64,000 nt of DNA from Drosophila pseudoobscura. Lineage: Eukaryota; Arthropoda; Insecta; Diptera; Drosophilidae. The stretch lies in assembly GCF_009870125.1 (NCBI RefSeq), contig NC_046683.1:18423001-18487000 (forward strand), in the 5' to 3' direction. Of the stretch, positions 52,300-63,372 are shown in pieces; position 1 is the first letter of the stretch; every line of letters begins with the position of its first letter. The notes below the pieces were generated by a model. The model was not told where the DNA came from and ran no database searches. It worked only from the letters and a program-made list of their open reading frames with translations. The position numbers were made by a program, and so were the translations under genes.

Positions 52300-52599
52300 G
52301 CGGCGCCTCTGCCTTTTTGCAATGACCAACAGCCCGTTGGTCCATTTTTGGCAATCCTCTTCGACACAACAACAAAACATTGACTTTTCGATCTGCGCTT
52401 TGTGCGATATTCGCTCGGCTGCTGATGGATCAGATAACGATGCTCTTGCTGGCGCTCTCTCCCGACTACGTGCGCTTCTAACGTCATCATTACAACAACA
52501 AATGCAAATGCATTGCTTCGTATGCTATGCTTGCGCCGTCGCTGCTCTCGACATTTGGGAAGAGTCAGCAGCCCGTCGTGCGCTCTAATGTGGAACACT

Positions 52600-53270
52600 C
52601 TCTTCGACACTCTCTTCAGCATCGTCACAGAGATTGGCTCTCCCGGCTGCTTCCCTCCCCTCTTTTATGGACAAGGATGGTGTGCTACTGATTCGTACTC
52701 AGGCTGTCATCTTGGCTACCTCTACGTGTGACTTCGACATGGTCATTTTGGCTGAAACCTGGCTCAATTCTAACTTTTTCCACAACGAATACTACGATCC
52801 TAGCCTTTTCCAAAACGAAGTGCTGCAGAGGAGGTGGGCTCATTGTGGCCGTCAGACGCACCCTACGCTGCGATCGGATTTGTCTCCTGAATGGAGACTC
52901 TGTTCTGGATCAGATTGGTGTGGCGGTGGCTGGCCAGTTGGAGACGCTATTTATTAGCGCATTTTGGGTTCGTCGGTATGGTCCGGCGATCCGCAATCGT
53001 CGGCTATGATACCTAGTAATGTACATTTGCCGAACGAGATTCTTTTCCTAGATGACTGTTTTAGTATGGGCTTATCCCAAGTAAATAATGTTTTTAATAG
53101 GCTAAATAAGATTCTAGACTTAATTTTTGTTAGTTCGGATATAGATTGCCATGTTACATGTTGCGAACTCCCCATCGCGGAATGTGACATGCATAATATG
53201 CCGTTGGAATTCTTAGTCAATTTCCATTTTTATTCGCCCTGGGCATAACCATATTATCAATGCTTCTTTT
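52600..53270 (+). pseudogene. Jockey-like LINE endonuclease fragment
   Basis: Readable blocks: CDFDMVILAETWLNSNFF (the catalytic ET-W motif), GGGLIVAVRRTLRCDRI, LDQIGVAVAGQLETLF, then after frameshifts FLDDCFSMGLSQVNNV, LDLIFVSSD and LEFLVNFHF. The GDFN and SDH motifs are damaged or missing, and at least three frameshifts separate the blocks. It is collinear with the ORF1 fragment upstream and the RT fragment downstream. Confidence 0.7.
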
Positions 53271-53384
53271 CTAGTGTAAGCCTGAATGCTATTAGGGATA
53301 GTATGTTAAATGTTAATTGGGCTTCTGTTCTCTCGCATCCTAGTGTAGACCGTCCTTTAATGTTTTCCTGCATACGGTCCGTCG

Positions 53385-53815
53385 TATTATTGGTATGGTT
53401 ATGAATTAGTGGACTGTATAATCTTTTAATATATTGATCTTATTTATTTACATATATTAAGTATTTAAGATTGGCGGTTATGTTACAACGTGTATATTAA
53501 TAGCGGGGGTTGTCTATGATGCGGCGGTACGAACTATGCGTGCGGTTGGTTTCATCTAGAGATTTCGACTAACGCAACTCCGCGAAAAGAAGTCGAGCAA
53601 AAGGGAATTGGAAGATCACGCGATGCGACTCGACGCGACGGTCTCAATGCAAAAACGGAACGCATCGCTGTGTGCGTGTGCAGCTGCGGGTCTGACCATG
53701 CGTGTGAGAACATTACAGCTATGTATGTTCTGGACCCGCGCATTAACAACACAGCTATGCGCGTAAAACTAGCTACTTAAGCGGTGCAATACACTCATGA
53801 GCGTATGAATATGTA
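53385..53815. mobile_element. Possible insertion in the Jockey-like LINE
   Basis: LINE readings on either side (ending around a MFSCIRSVV phrase; resuming with a YEAHFSTGS region) are separated by about 430 bp of sequence with no LINE character, rich in GTGTG/CGCATAG motifs. It may be a solo LTR or another element; no terminal repeat or target duplication could be fixed. Confidence 0.4.
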
Positions 53816-54520
53816 TGTCAAACGCGATATACATGAACATTGAACCCAAAAACTACGAGGCTCATTTCTCAACAGGTAGCAATGCTTCCAAAAGGGTGCA
53901 TGGCTCCTATAGACTACCGTGGTATACGAAGGGTCTTATGAAATATAAGAATCTTCGTAATAAGTACTTTAAGCGATTTGGTAAGACCCGGGACCCTGTG
54001 GATTTGGCGAGGTATGTGCAACATAAGAGGGAGTTTGCTTTTTTAAGCAAATTTTTGTATAACCATTATATTGCCGACGTTGAGAGGGAACTTTAAGTCA
54101 ATCCCAGGTCGTTTTGGCATTTTATAAATTCCAAAAAGTCAACGAGCTCTCTTCCTACTGTTATGAACCTGGGTAGCTTGAGCGCTAATACGGATATTGT
54201 TATGGCAAACCTTTTTGCTTCTTTCTTTAGCTCAAATTTTGAGCCATACGCAGCTTGGCACAGTTTCGATGTCTTAAACTCTATTCCCTCGGTGGTCAAT
54301 ATTGGCACACTCGATGTATCGGAAGAGGACATTTTGGAGGCAATTGATGCGTTCGATAATTCTAATAAACCCGACTGCGATGGCATTTCTGCCTTCCTGT
54401 TTTGCAACTGTGTTGTAGCGTTCTGTGAACCTCTCAAAATTCTATTCACAAATTCGCTGTTATCGGGTCAGTTTATTGGTAAGTGGAAAGCTTATGTTTT
54501 TTTTTTTGTTATTTGTTAAG
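53815..54520 (+). pseudogene. Jockey-like LINE linker and N-terminal RT fragment
   Basis: Blocks: YRLPWYTKGLMKYKNLRNKYFKR (the typical PW-x-x-x-L...NLRNK linker), SFWHFINSKK, ANLFASFFSSNF, and EEDILEAIDAFDNSNKPDCDGI, which is the start of the RT fingers. It ends in GQFIGKWK and then jumps directly to the LINE 3' end, so most of the RT is deleted. The only interruptions are a stop at 54,094 and one frame change. Confidence 0.78.
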
Positions 54521-54575
54521 ATAGAAGTTAAGTTAAGGATTTTTTGATTCCGTTGGCGAATAATAAATAAATAAA
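54521..54575 (+). other. LINE 3' end
   Basis: A T-rich stretch followed by GTTAAGATAGAAGTTAAGTTAAGG and a terminal AATAAATAAATAAA, the usual look of a Jockey-clade 3' untranslated region and tail. Confidence 0.65.
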
Positions 54576-56400
54576 ACTAATGTACATATGTATGTATGAA
54601 GGTAAAAAAAAATTTCTTGATCCCCCACAAAAATTTCTCAGCTAGCATCGAGAAAGCACTTTCGCCGATGGACCACAACACAACAAAAAAACAGTGAGTA
54701 AATAAAAACCTTAAAAAGGAGTCATTTTAATAAACGGCTAAGCCGATAATGAAAATTTGCTAAAATACACTTGTACTGTGGAAAAACAAAATGCCGTTTA
54801 GTTTGTAAGTCAATGACCATCAATCGAGCGCTCAAGAAGGAGAGAGGTGATCAGCAAAGCCAAGCTTCGAATTTCGAAGGAGAAAAATAAATCGAAGTTT
54901 AAGCGCAGGGGTATTAGAATATATTTAATTTAAGGTAAGGGAAATTGATAACATTTGGAGAGAGTAGAGTTAAGGTGTTAGTAACGTTTTTAAACTTTAA
55001 ACTTTCCTTAAACTTTGATCGTGCCCTGAAAAAAAGGGGGCATAAAGAGGAGACGAAGATGGCAGTTTATGACCAAGGAAGGGTGGGCGTTGTCCTCCAT
55101 TCTAGCTAAGGACAACTGCGATTAAGCTGAAATATGAAGATAATAAACCTGTTAATGTTGTTATTGTTTGTCTTCAGTTGCGGAACGAACGGAAGCAAAG
55201 ATTTGCTAAATTAACTTGACAGCGCTGATCGAAAGCGACAATAGACATCGACATCCTATGCCGGAGGATGATAGATATTAAGTAAGCGGTTTCTTCTCTG
55301 CGCTGTCCGCGCCCTCTGGCGACTGTGCGCGCCACCTGTCGGCTGCGCACGCACCCTGGCGACTGTGCGCGCCCTCCAGCGCCTAGTTGGCAAAACAGCC
55401 ACCTGGCGGAAAAAAGTTAAGATTTACAAAAAAGCAACCAAATGCGTGATCCATTCAGTATTTACTGGAAAAATGGGACTTACTACTTCTGAGGACATCG
55501 AACCTAACAACAAACCAAAGACAAGAAAGAAAGACCAAGAAAACAATAAACAGACGGCTGTCAAGTGGGTGAAGCTTGGGTGTTATCACTTCGCGCGCCC
55601 GCCCTACCTGTGACCAAACACAACGTTCATTTTGGCCACCCTCTGCTGGAACGGTAACGGCTGGCCTAATCCATGGCTTATGCCACGCGTCCTCCCTCTA
55701 TTTTAAATTTAATGCATCATGCTTCAATATATATCCAAGCTTTAATAATTATAAATTGACAATTTCATCTTCCTCATTAATAAATAGATATACTCAAAAT
55801 TATCACTAACCAAAAAAAAAAACACCAAAACGTTCGACACAAAGGCAAACACGGAAATAACTGCGGAAATTTCGTTCAACCAACAGGGATACCCTCACCC
55901 ATACGTAATGGAATATGTGTAGATGAGTGGATCCAGTTTTACGGGAGTTAATTTAACTCGGGCCCCTACGGAGACTTAACCTACCAAGAGCTCTTGTTAA
56001 GGGTCCCCGGGACATAAACAATAAACAATATTTTTCCACAAATCGCTCGACCAAATACGGTGGACTAATGGGACCCCCGCGTCACCCACTAAGGGTTAAT
56101 CTTCTGGAACTGAACAGCTGATCGCAGATTTATGTTCGTGAAAGGTGTTGGTGTTTTTACATATTTTTTCAATGGCCAAGATTTTACGTTAAACGGTTTA
56201 AGCTAATACTAAATACTGAATAAAGGACAACACACGGAACAAAATAACATTTAATGTGGAACGGTGTTTGGAGTGCGGATTATGTTTTTTTCTTTAAGTT
56301 CAAACGACGTGGGCGATCGCTGGCCGTGGCCGGTAAGAACTAAATTTATATACATAGGTCCGTGTATACGTGTGTGTGAATAGGGTTTCGGGGTTTTTAC
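54576..56400. other. Unassigned repetitive DNA
   Basis: No gene supported. Contains an A-rich low-complexity start, an unassigned region with GGGGGCATAAAGAGGAGACGAAG (polypurine-like) near 55,040, the minisatellite at 55,309-55,383, and two ORFs of 77-82 aa without character. Probably LTR-retroelement non-coding parts. Confidence 0.4.
55309..55383. repeat. About 20-bp minisatellite
   Basis: Three and a half units of the type GCGCCCTCTGGCGACTGTGC, each with substitutions. Confidence 0.75.
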
Positions 56401-56416
56401 TTGGTGAATGAGACCA

Positions 56417-57425
56417 AACCTTTGGCAGGCACTGGAAGGCGATGCAACGATCGTGCGGTGTGGCTAGAATCGCCCTGGCAGCTAAATCGTCCTCTTTCAC
56501 CCTCCCCCTTCACACGTCCCCCGCTACTTGGCTCACACACGCGCAACTGGAACGAACTCACTCAGGTTCACGTTGGACAGTCTTCTTCTCTGCAGTCGAC
56601 CAGGAAATCTACTGGGCCGGTTCTGGTGGCTATATTCCTTGCCGGCTGTTAGTAAAATTTTCTGCATTACGACCTATTTTATCGCCCGCTTTTTCTGTAC
56701 TCACTTCAAACTTTCTGTTTTAAGCACAAAATTTCAAATTTCGACGTTACTCCGTCCACGCTCCACGATTTCCATAATCCAATCCACGTTTTCTAATATT
56801 TTCACTCCTATTTATCCCTTTTTCCCTTACTAATACATATAACTAATCCTATTCTCTTCCTTATATCCCCAGTAACGGCTCCAGCTCCCCCCGATGTCCC
56901 CTTACACCATCGAGCCTCCCTGGACTTCCGCTAGATGGCGCTCCGCCCTCAGCCCTGGCCACCTATCGTTCAGGTGGGACTGGAACAATTTTCAACAAAG
57001 CACGCACTGGAAGGCGCTGCAACGAACATGCGATTTGGCTACGAGACTTCTTTCCTACAGAGACTTCTCTCTGCAGCCGACTCTCGAACTCCCGTGTACC
57101 TATCCAGGAAACCTTCTGGCCCGGTTCTGGTGGCTATATTCCGTGCCGGCTATGAGTAAAATTTCCTGAATTAACATCTATTAGCTCACCCGCCTTTTTT
57201 CCTGTACTCAATTCAAACTTTATATTTTACGCACAAAATTTCAACGGTGCTGAGTCGACGTTTCTCTTCCGTCCATGCTCTACGAATTCCATAATCTACT
57301 CCACGTTTTCTAATTCTTTTTACTCCTATTTATCCCTTTTTATCCTTACTAATACATATAACTAATCCTATTTTCTTCCCTATATCCCCTTACTAATACA
57401 TCTAACTAATCCTATTTTATTTCTT
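56417..57425. repeat. Imperfect about 430-bp direct repeat (two copies)
   Basis: Copy 1 is about 56,417-56,870 and copy 2 about 57,004-57,425. Shared phrases include GGCACTGGAAGGCG or GCACTGGAAGGCG, GGTTCTGGTGGCTATATTCC, and TACTAATACATATAACTAATCC; the last repeats two to three more times at the end of copy 2. Non-coding; the element family is unknown. Confidence 0.75.
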
Positions 57426-58103
57426 AGGACTCAGACGGGTCTCTTCTCCACACTATGAGCTGGAATTGTCTATCCGCATCAGCGACCCAGACTTGGCGAT
57501 ACATCTTCTTGACATCGGCTGTCAAGGCGTACCTGTGTAGCTGAATCGGAGCAATGTCGAATACAGCTCATCCTGTATCGTAGGACCGACCATCAATATG
57601 TCGTTCAAGGTCACCTGAGAGGACGTTTTACAAGACGCATCGAAAACGACGCGGAGCTTGGTCGACGTGCTTTGGGGCCTCAACACACACTGATGTGGAA
57701 TGAAATAATGTGGAGTTTTGGGGATTGTGTTGTCTGTGATAGACATGTGACTCAAGGAGAGGTACTCTTCCATGAACTCCAAGTACATTTTCTGCAACTC
57801 GGGGTCACGAGACAATCTTTTTTCAAGCGATAAAAACCGCCGTTTAGCCACTTCAAAGGAGTTGCCTAAGATACTGGGATCTGATTTGAACGGCAGTCTT
57901 ACTCCAAACCGACCTGAGTGCACGACCTGAGTAGTCCTTCTATAATGCTTTTCACATAACTTGTGTTCAGGAGATAAAGACTTTTTAGAAGACGGCAATT
58001 CTTCCAGTGACCAAAACTTTTGTAATGTATTGTCGATGTGGATCACTGACTCTTCTCGACGTAGCCAGAATAACTCTATCCATAGCTGTCGCATGGAGAG
58101 CAT
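57424..58103 (-). pseudogene. BEL/Pao reverse transcriptase N-terminal fragment
   Basis: The reading begins after gag without the protease and contains IDNTLQKFWSLEEL, GRFGVRLPFK, HYFIPHQCVLRP, LRVVFDASCKTSSQ and LNDILMVGPTIQDEL, which are the standard BEL/Pao RT N-terminal blocks. A frameshift near 57,555 separates the last block from ALTADVKKMYRQV (the strand carrying the first catalytic Asp), followed by QLIVWRRDP, where the element ends. The downstream YxDD region is absent. It is inactive. Confidence 0.82.
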
Positions 58104-59428
58104 GCGAAGTGGAAGGTTGATTCTGATTGTGAGGAGGAGAAGAATTCTCTGGGGGTGATGGTAACTGTGTACCTATGCAATAAAGTATGGTGTGAGCAGC
58201 CACACACTCGACACTTCTTAGCTTTGCATCGTACTACAGAGTGGCCTGGCTGCAGACAATTGATGCACAAGGATGCAGTTTTTGCGAATTCGAACCTTTG
58301 CATTACTGCCAGCCGACCAAATGGACTGCAATCTGTCAACAAATGCCCTTTCGCATTGCAGTAGCTGCATTGTTGGTTTTTGGTATTCGCGGTGGAACAC
58401 GCGAATGAGCTCCGATTATGCGGCTTGCTTGGCACAGCTTTCTGCTCCTGCTTTGGTGCGTCCGAATTTTCGGCCGAAAGATGCTGATGTCTGCGATTAA
58501 GCAACTTTTCACAGTCCGTCCAAAGTGGCAGGTTGTCATAATCGAGCTGTTCTTCCCATTTCTCTTTGGTCACCGGATCGACTCTGCTCAAGACGAGATG
58601 AATAATCATCGCATTCGAGATCTTTTTATCATCGCCTATCTACAACAACGAACCATATATGGATGAGGCGGTATCGATAAGGTTCCTTAAGGACGATGCT
58701 GATTGCTGGGTCATTTTGGGAAGACTAAATAGGGCATCAATGTGATTTTTAAAGATCAGACAATCATTATCGTAGACCCGTTTTAAGCTAGCCATTGCTT
58801 TCTCGTAGTTGGTCTCGGTTACTTGGAAAGCCCTAACTGTTCCCAACGCTTCACCGGAGAGACACGAAAGCAAATGGTTGAGCTTTTCGATAATTGGAAT
58901 GCTTTGGTCATTGTGAACTAGAGTCTCAAATAATCCGATGAAGTTTTTAAAGTCCGAAAATTTCCGCTGAACTGCGGCAGAGCTAACTTCGGAAGGCGAG
59001 CACGAGTTGGGCCACCATAAGCTGGTACTGCCGGTATTGTCTCATCAGCTGTCAATGCGCAAATGAGAGACATTAATTTTGCCTTTGTGACAATTGAGAG
59101 TTCTTCCAACTCGACTCCAAATTCATCGTCAATGTCTATATCTTCAATCTTCTCTTGAAGTTCGCCGTTCGCTTGAAGTGCCGTGTCAATGCTACGCATC
59201 AGCGTTTCGAGTCTGCACTTGAGCTCCGTCAATACCAGCGGGACGATATTGTTGGCTTTTGAGTTCATATTGATTCTCAATATGCGAAAGATCGTTTCTA
59301 ATAATCGTATTTAATGCCGAGGCACTCAATGAAATAATGTGTAATTGTACCCAAACGAGGTGAAAAACCAATATACCCGACAAATTTAAGGTAGAGCGTC
59401 CCTTGGCTGGCGCGTACACGAAAACCAC
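58076..59428 (-). pseudogene. BEL/Pao Gag, frameshifted
   Basis: Gag character runs through at least four consecutive frame segments: an N-terminal helical part (LNTIIRNDLSHIENQYE, then VLTELKCRLETLMRSID), a middle LPKLALPQFSGNF block followed by ALGTVRAFQVTETNYEKAM and KNHIDALFSLPKM, then EKWEEQLDYDNLPLWTDCE, and a C-terminal pair of zinc knuckles (CSYCNAKGHLLTDC and CINCLQPGHSVVRC, plus CRVCGCSHHTLLH). This wording is typical of BEL/Pao Gag. Frameshifts lie near 59,240, 58,940 and 58,640. The coding sequence passes directly into the RT fragment, so the aspartic protease is deleted. Confidence 0.82.
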
Positions 59429-59760
59429 ACAAGAATAGCAACAAACAGCAATGGTGACAAGCGAAAACGAAAAATTTCACCGCGGTCTATTTCTGAAGAA
59501 TGGATGTTGTGTATACGTATGCACCGACAACGATCGACGCTAAATTGATTTGCGAGGCACGACTTTGTCTTAATTGTTAGTTGGATCCTACTGACACCAA
59601 ACGAATATACCCGACGAAAACAGGGTAGCGCGTCACTTGGTGTTTGGTTTGGATCAAGCGCGCCAAACAAAAGAACAACGATAAGCAACGGTGAGGAGCG
59701 AAAGCGAGACGAAAAAATTCACCTCTGCAGCTGCGTATTGGTATGCGTGCTTGGCCAACG
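59369..59760. repeat. Diverged about 235-bp tandem repeats in the BEL/Pao leader
   Basis: ATATACCCGACAAA/GAAA, then GTAG-GCGTC-CTTGG, and later GCAA-GGTGA-AAGCGA-ACGAAAAA-TTCACC occur at about 59,369-59,465 and again at about 59,604-59,725. Confidence 0.65.
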
Positions 59761-60384
59761 ACCCAACTATATGTACATATATTTGACACAACGAAAACGA
59801 GACAGGGGAAAGGGGTGACAGCGATTGCAGTTAAAATGAGTTATATGTGTAGTTATTGCGTCCAAGGGGGTTAGATGTACATATGTATATATGTATTAAT
59901 ATCTATGCTCAACTCTAACTACAGCATGCAATCGAGCTCTACTATGTCATACGTACATATGTGCCAAGAATTGAAAGCGAGGTGCAATTGTTTCAGCACA
60001 AGACAATAATTGCGAGTTTTTTAATCTTTTCGTCTTCACTCGAGCTTTCAATTTTTTGCACAAATACCTCTTGATAAGATTGGAAATTCCAGGTGCTGTA
60101 CTCTCCTCTTCTGATGCTGGATGCTCCACTTGGATCTCCTTTGGTAGATGGTATATGTATATCTCCTTTTGTATATAGCTGCAGACAGGGTATTGCACGA
60201 CCGACGCGGTGATTTTCAGTTTGTTTGTTGAATTCTTTGCACACACGTCGCGGTCAATTTGGCAATTTAGCTGTAGCACATATGCATGTACATAGGTATA
60301 ATAGATTTTGGCTATTGATCTATTCTCCACTGTGTCACTGTCACTTTTGCCTTCCACTTTTAATTAATACGTTTAACTTGAAAG

Positions 60385-60401
60385 TCCACCCGGGGGCGCC
60401 A
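60385..60401 (-). promoter_or_regulatory. Primer-binding site of the BEL/Pao element
   Basis: On the minus strand TGGCGCCCCCGGGTGGAC directly follows the LTR end TTTTCA. The TGGCGCC start, immediately after a CA-ending LTR, is the normal layout for a tRNA primer site; the tRNA is not assigned. Confidence 0.6.
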
Positions 60402-60709
60402 TGAAAATTTAGAATAGTTTTTCTAAAATAAAGAGACCGAAAAACTTCGGTGACTGCAAATTTGTATTTTACGACGACGAAAAAAAAGGAGTGCGTGCGT
60501 TCGATTTCATAGAATTTTCTTGACTTTGTTTCATATATTCAAACAATTTCTTCTTCGCCTATCTTACCTACGGTGGCAAAGCGGGGCGAATTCGCCAAGA
60601 GCGAGAGAGTGAGCATTTATTGCGCTCCCGCTTTGCCCTAGCCTAACTTACACTAGACTTCATAAAATACGATCCTAATAACTATTATTATACGCCAAAT
60701 GGCGCTACA
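60402..60709 (-). mobile_element. BEL/Pao 5' LTR (about 308 bp)
   Basis: Read on the minus strand it starts TGTAGCGCCATTTGG and ends AAATTTTCA next to the primer-binding site. The TG...CA ends fit an LTR. No second copy is in the window to confirm the outer boundary, which is therefore approximate. Confidence 0.55.
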
Positions 60710-60946
60710 GATTTAAAAAAGAAATTTGAAGAAATTTTGTAAAGAAATCCTGATTGTAAAATCATTTCAAAAATAAATCGTATATTAAATCTAAATACTG
60801 AAGATCTGTCTGGAATCGAACCAGACACAAATGAAAATATAATAAAATATATAATATATATAATATAAATATATATAATATACTACCTTCTTTATCGCTT
60901 TTAAATTTTTTTGATTTGATTAACATAGGAAATTGTTGCATATTTT
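60710..60946. other. AT-rich spacer
   Basis: TA-rich DNA between the BEL/Pao LTR and the solo LTR. It holds a T-arm-like palindrome at about 60,790-60,812 that is not part of a tRNA. Confidence 0.5.
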
Positions 60947-60950
60947 GCAT

Positions 60951-61777
60951 TGTGAGGAACCGCGGTTCCCACAGGCCGAATTCGACCGAAGCACAGCCGG
61001 ATAAGGCTGTGGAACGGCCGGATAAAGGCTGATGGCTGGCCGGATAAGGCGAAGGTCAGTCCGGATACCCGCGGATATCCGGATGTAGCGAAGAGAGAAA
61101 GACACGCGAGAGGCAGAGGAGACGGCGGGATCGGGCCTTCAGTGGTCCGACGCATGACCAAATATGGGCATGGGATCACGCCACCGGCCAGGTCCCGTTA
61201 CGAAGGCCGTGCATACCAGGAGACGGCGATGAAAAGTTACCGACGCCGAGCCGGGTTCCCGTTAAGGCGGGGTTATAAAAGGAGGCTGCGGCGACGAAGC
61301 GAGATCTTTCGTGGATGAGTGATCGTGCGCGCACATTGAAACCCCGCCGAAACGTACGAGTGATACCCGGTACGGTAGATACGGTACGGTGATACCCGAA
61401 GAAGTGCAGTGAAGTGAATACAGCAACAGGAAGACAGGCCCCGCCTGCCCCCAGAGTGAGTCTAAGTTAGGAGGTGATCCACATTTGCCGGCGGAAGCTA
61501 AGAGGGGAGTGCGGATTTGAGTGGCGGGCCAAAGCAATAGCGGAGGTCAAATGGCCCCAATCATTAGCCTCAACGCTGCCACACCCGACGAGAGCCCGCG
61601 CGTGGTGGAGATCTGTAGATAAGTGAAACTGTTATATCTAGCCCTAAATTAGATTAAAGAAGAGCAAGGTTTTATTATTTGTCATTGGGGGCAACAATAA
61701 AAATACGTTGCAACGAATCTGCTGACCGCTGAGCGAGCCCAGCAAACTCAAGCGGCCCAAAAAGTAGGTCCGTTACA
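60951..61777 (+). mobile_element. Solo LTR of a Gypsy-type element (827 bp) with 4-bp target duplication
   Basis: Starts TGTGAGGAACCG and ends GGTCCGTTACA; GCAT flanks it on both sides (60,947-60,950 and 61,778-61,781), the 4-bp duplication typical of Gypsy elements. It shares with the 3' LTR at 41,484-42,416 the blocks GCATGACCAAATATGG, GGATCACGCCACC-GCCAGGTCCCGTT and GACCGCTGAGC-AGCCCAGC. A promoter-like GTTATAAAAGGAGGC lies at about 61,270. The internal part was lost by LTR-LTR recombination. Confidence 0.9.
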
Positions 61778-61789
61778 GCATATGTTTTG

Positions 61790-62300
61790 CATAATTTGCC
61801 ATACCAAATTTAGTTACTCTAGCTTTAATAGGCGAAAATCAATGGCATCCACAATTTCAAAGATACAAGAAAACTGAAAATGCAGAATCGTAGAGGATGA
61901 CTATATCTTCTAGAGTGCAAACCAGATCGTATAATTATTATAGCCAGAAACATGAAAATAATTTCATTCTTTCTCGCTCTGTCTCTCTCTAACACACAGG
62001 TTTCATGGTCGGCTTTGGCTATTGCAAATTATGAGTTCAAGGACCTCAGAACCTATAAGAGCCAGAGCATTCAAATTTGGTATCCACGCTCCTGTGATAT
62101 CGGACCTTGACGAGTTAGTTTCCAAACCCCTTTCCGCCCCCGCAAAGGACGATAATCTGGTGCATAGAGAAAACTAAAGACGCACAATTGTAGAGAATGA
62201 CCGCATCTATGAGATTGCTGTATCTGGATCAGATCGGATCATTTTTACGCAGCGCCCGACGACATGTTCAGACACGTTTTCTGTCTCTACCGGGACATCA
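61790..62300. mobile_element. Helitron-like fragment, inverted relative to 18.3 kb
   Basis: Carries the reverse of the 18.27-19.39-kb copy: CATACCAAATTTAGTTACTCTAGC, then AACACACAGGTTTCATGGTCGG, TTTCCGCCCCCGCAAAGGACG, and CAGCGCCCGACG. Both ends are truncated. Confidence 0.75.
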
Positions 62301-62582
62301 TCCTCTCTCTCTCTTATGTCTAATGCAGAGAGTATTAAACAAAGTAAGCTTCTGTATAAGGTCTGGGAATTTCAATTTTTCAATTTCATGTTGATCAGTC
62401 TAGCATAAGTCTCCCTAGAAAAAACAATCAAAAACTTTATCCAGATATACGTATATAATATATTTGTGGGCTGAAAAACAAGCTAACATCGCAAGTATAT
62501 CATAATTTATTCAGCTCCCATATTTTGTGATAGTAAAATAAGTTTTGGAAACATTTTTTTTTATTTATTTCCCTAGATCAAA

Positions 62583-63283
62583 ATGAATACGATCGATCAG
62601 AAGAAAGCAGTCCGTCGAATCCATTCGTGTGGCAATAACTACTATAAAATGTTGGATGTGCCTCACAATGCCACAGAAGCTCAAATATTAATGTCCTTCA
62701 AAAAGATGGCCAAGAAAGTACATCCAGATAAAAATTTCGACCCCAGAGCCACTGAGACCTTTCAAGCCCTTCTTAAGGCTAAAAATGTCTTATTGGATAG
62801 TACCATGCGCAAAGAGTTCGATCAAAAACTACGTTGCAGCTATGGCGAGACCAGGTGGAATCGCAGGGGCAATAGCAAGCGAAGTGGCGGATCAAATGGC
62901 GGACTCGACGCCGGACGTAATGGCGGCCGATTCTCGTTGTTCAAACCTCAATGGACCTTTATCGTATTGATAATCTTTGTCTTGATGGCCTATATCTTGT
63001 CTATTCCCAGCTATTGTCTGAATAGCTCTGAAGAAGTTTCCAGTAAAGTAGCCCGACCACTAACATAAAGGTTCCATTTTATTTAGCACAGAACCGGGAC
63101 TGCTTCACGAAATATAAACCTTTGGGAAACCTGTGGGAAATAATGGTCGAAAACAATTTTTGGAATACTATGCGGGATGCATGCAATGTTGAGATGCATT
63201 ACCGTGATACCTTGTTGGAGTATGCTCCCAAAATGCAGATGCCGTCGTGTGACAAGCTGGACTTTTTTACAAACGGATACTAG
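62583..63283 (+). CDS. J-domain (DnaJ-like) membrane protein, two exons
   Basis: The proposed CDS is join(62583..63042,63087..63283), 218 aa. A J domain spans about residues 18-82, with the HPD motif at 47-49 (KKVHPDKNFD) and helix IV around EFDQKL; J domains stimulate Hsp70 ATPase. A Gly/Ser/Arg-rich linker follows (about 90-118), then a hydrophobic segment at 124-143 (WTFIVLIIFVLMAYILSI), consistent with a single-pass membrane protein. The 44-nt intron has donor GTAAAG, a branch-like CACTAAC and acceptor TTATTTAG; it is shorter than usual but keeps phase, giving an open second exon of 65 codons ending TAG at 63,281. If it is not spliced, the product is 161 aa. Short testis-expressed DnaJ proteins of Drosophila (such as DnaJ-60) are candidate relatives; orthology is unproven. 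Helitron pieces flank it. Confidence 0.75.
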
Positions 63284-63372
63284 TTTTCATATAATTTGCT
63301 ACTTCGTCCTACTAAATTGATTTTCGATAACTAAATATGCTATAAGCTCAGTTGATGATAATCTTGTTTGTT
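63284..63372. other. Short 3' flank of the J-domain gene
   Basis: AT-rich, ending at the Helitron fragment; no clear AATAAA is seen before it. Confidence 0.5.

Larger units (their letters stand above)
57424..60709 (-). mobile_element. BEL/Pao LTR retroelement, 5' part
   Basis: On the minus strand: 5' LTR (60,402-60,709), primer-binding site next to it, a leader with diverged repeats, gag, and the beginning of the RT, cut off at about 57,424. The protease region and the rest of pol (RNase H, integrase) and the 3' LTR are missing. The Gag zinc knuckles and the RT N-terminal wording identify the BEL/Pao superfamily. Confidence 0.82.

Noticed and set aside
53484..53820. Solo LTR read from TGTTACAACG to TGTATGTCA
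   Set aside because: The ends look LTR-like, but flanking bases show no target duplication and no second copy exists in the window.
60785..60812. T-arm-like palindrome with GGTTCGATTCC on the minus strand, suggesting a tRNA
   Set aside because: The upstream DNA is pure AT repeat; no D-arm, anticodon arm or acceptor stem can be drawn. It is at most a decayed fragment.
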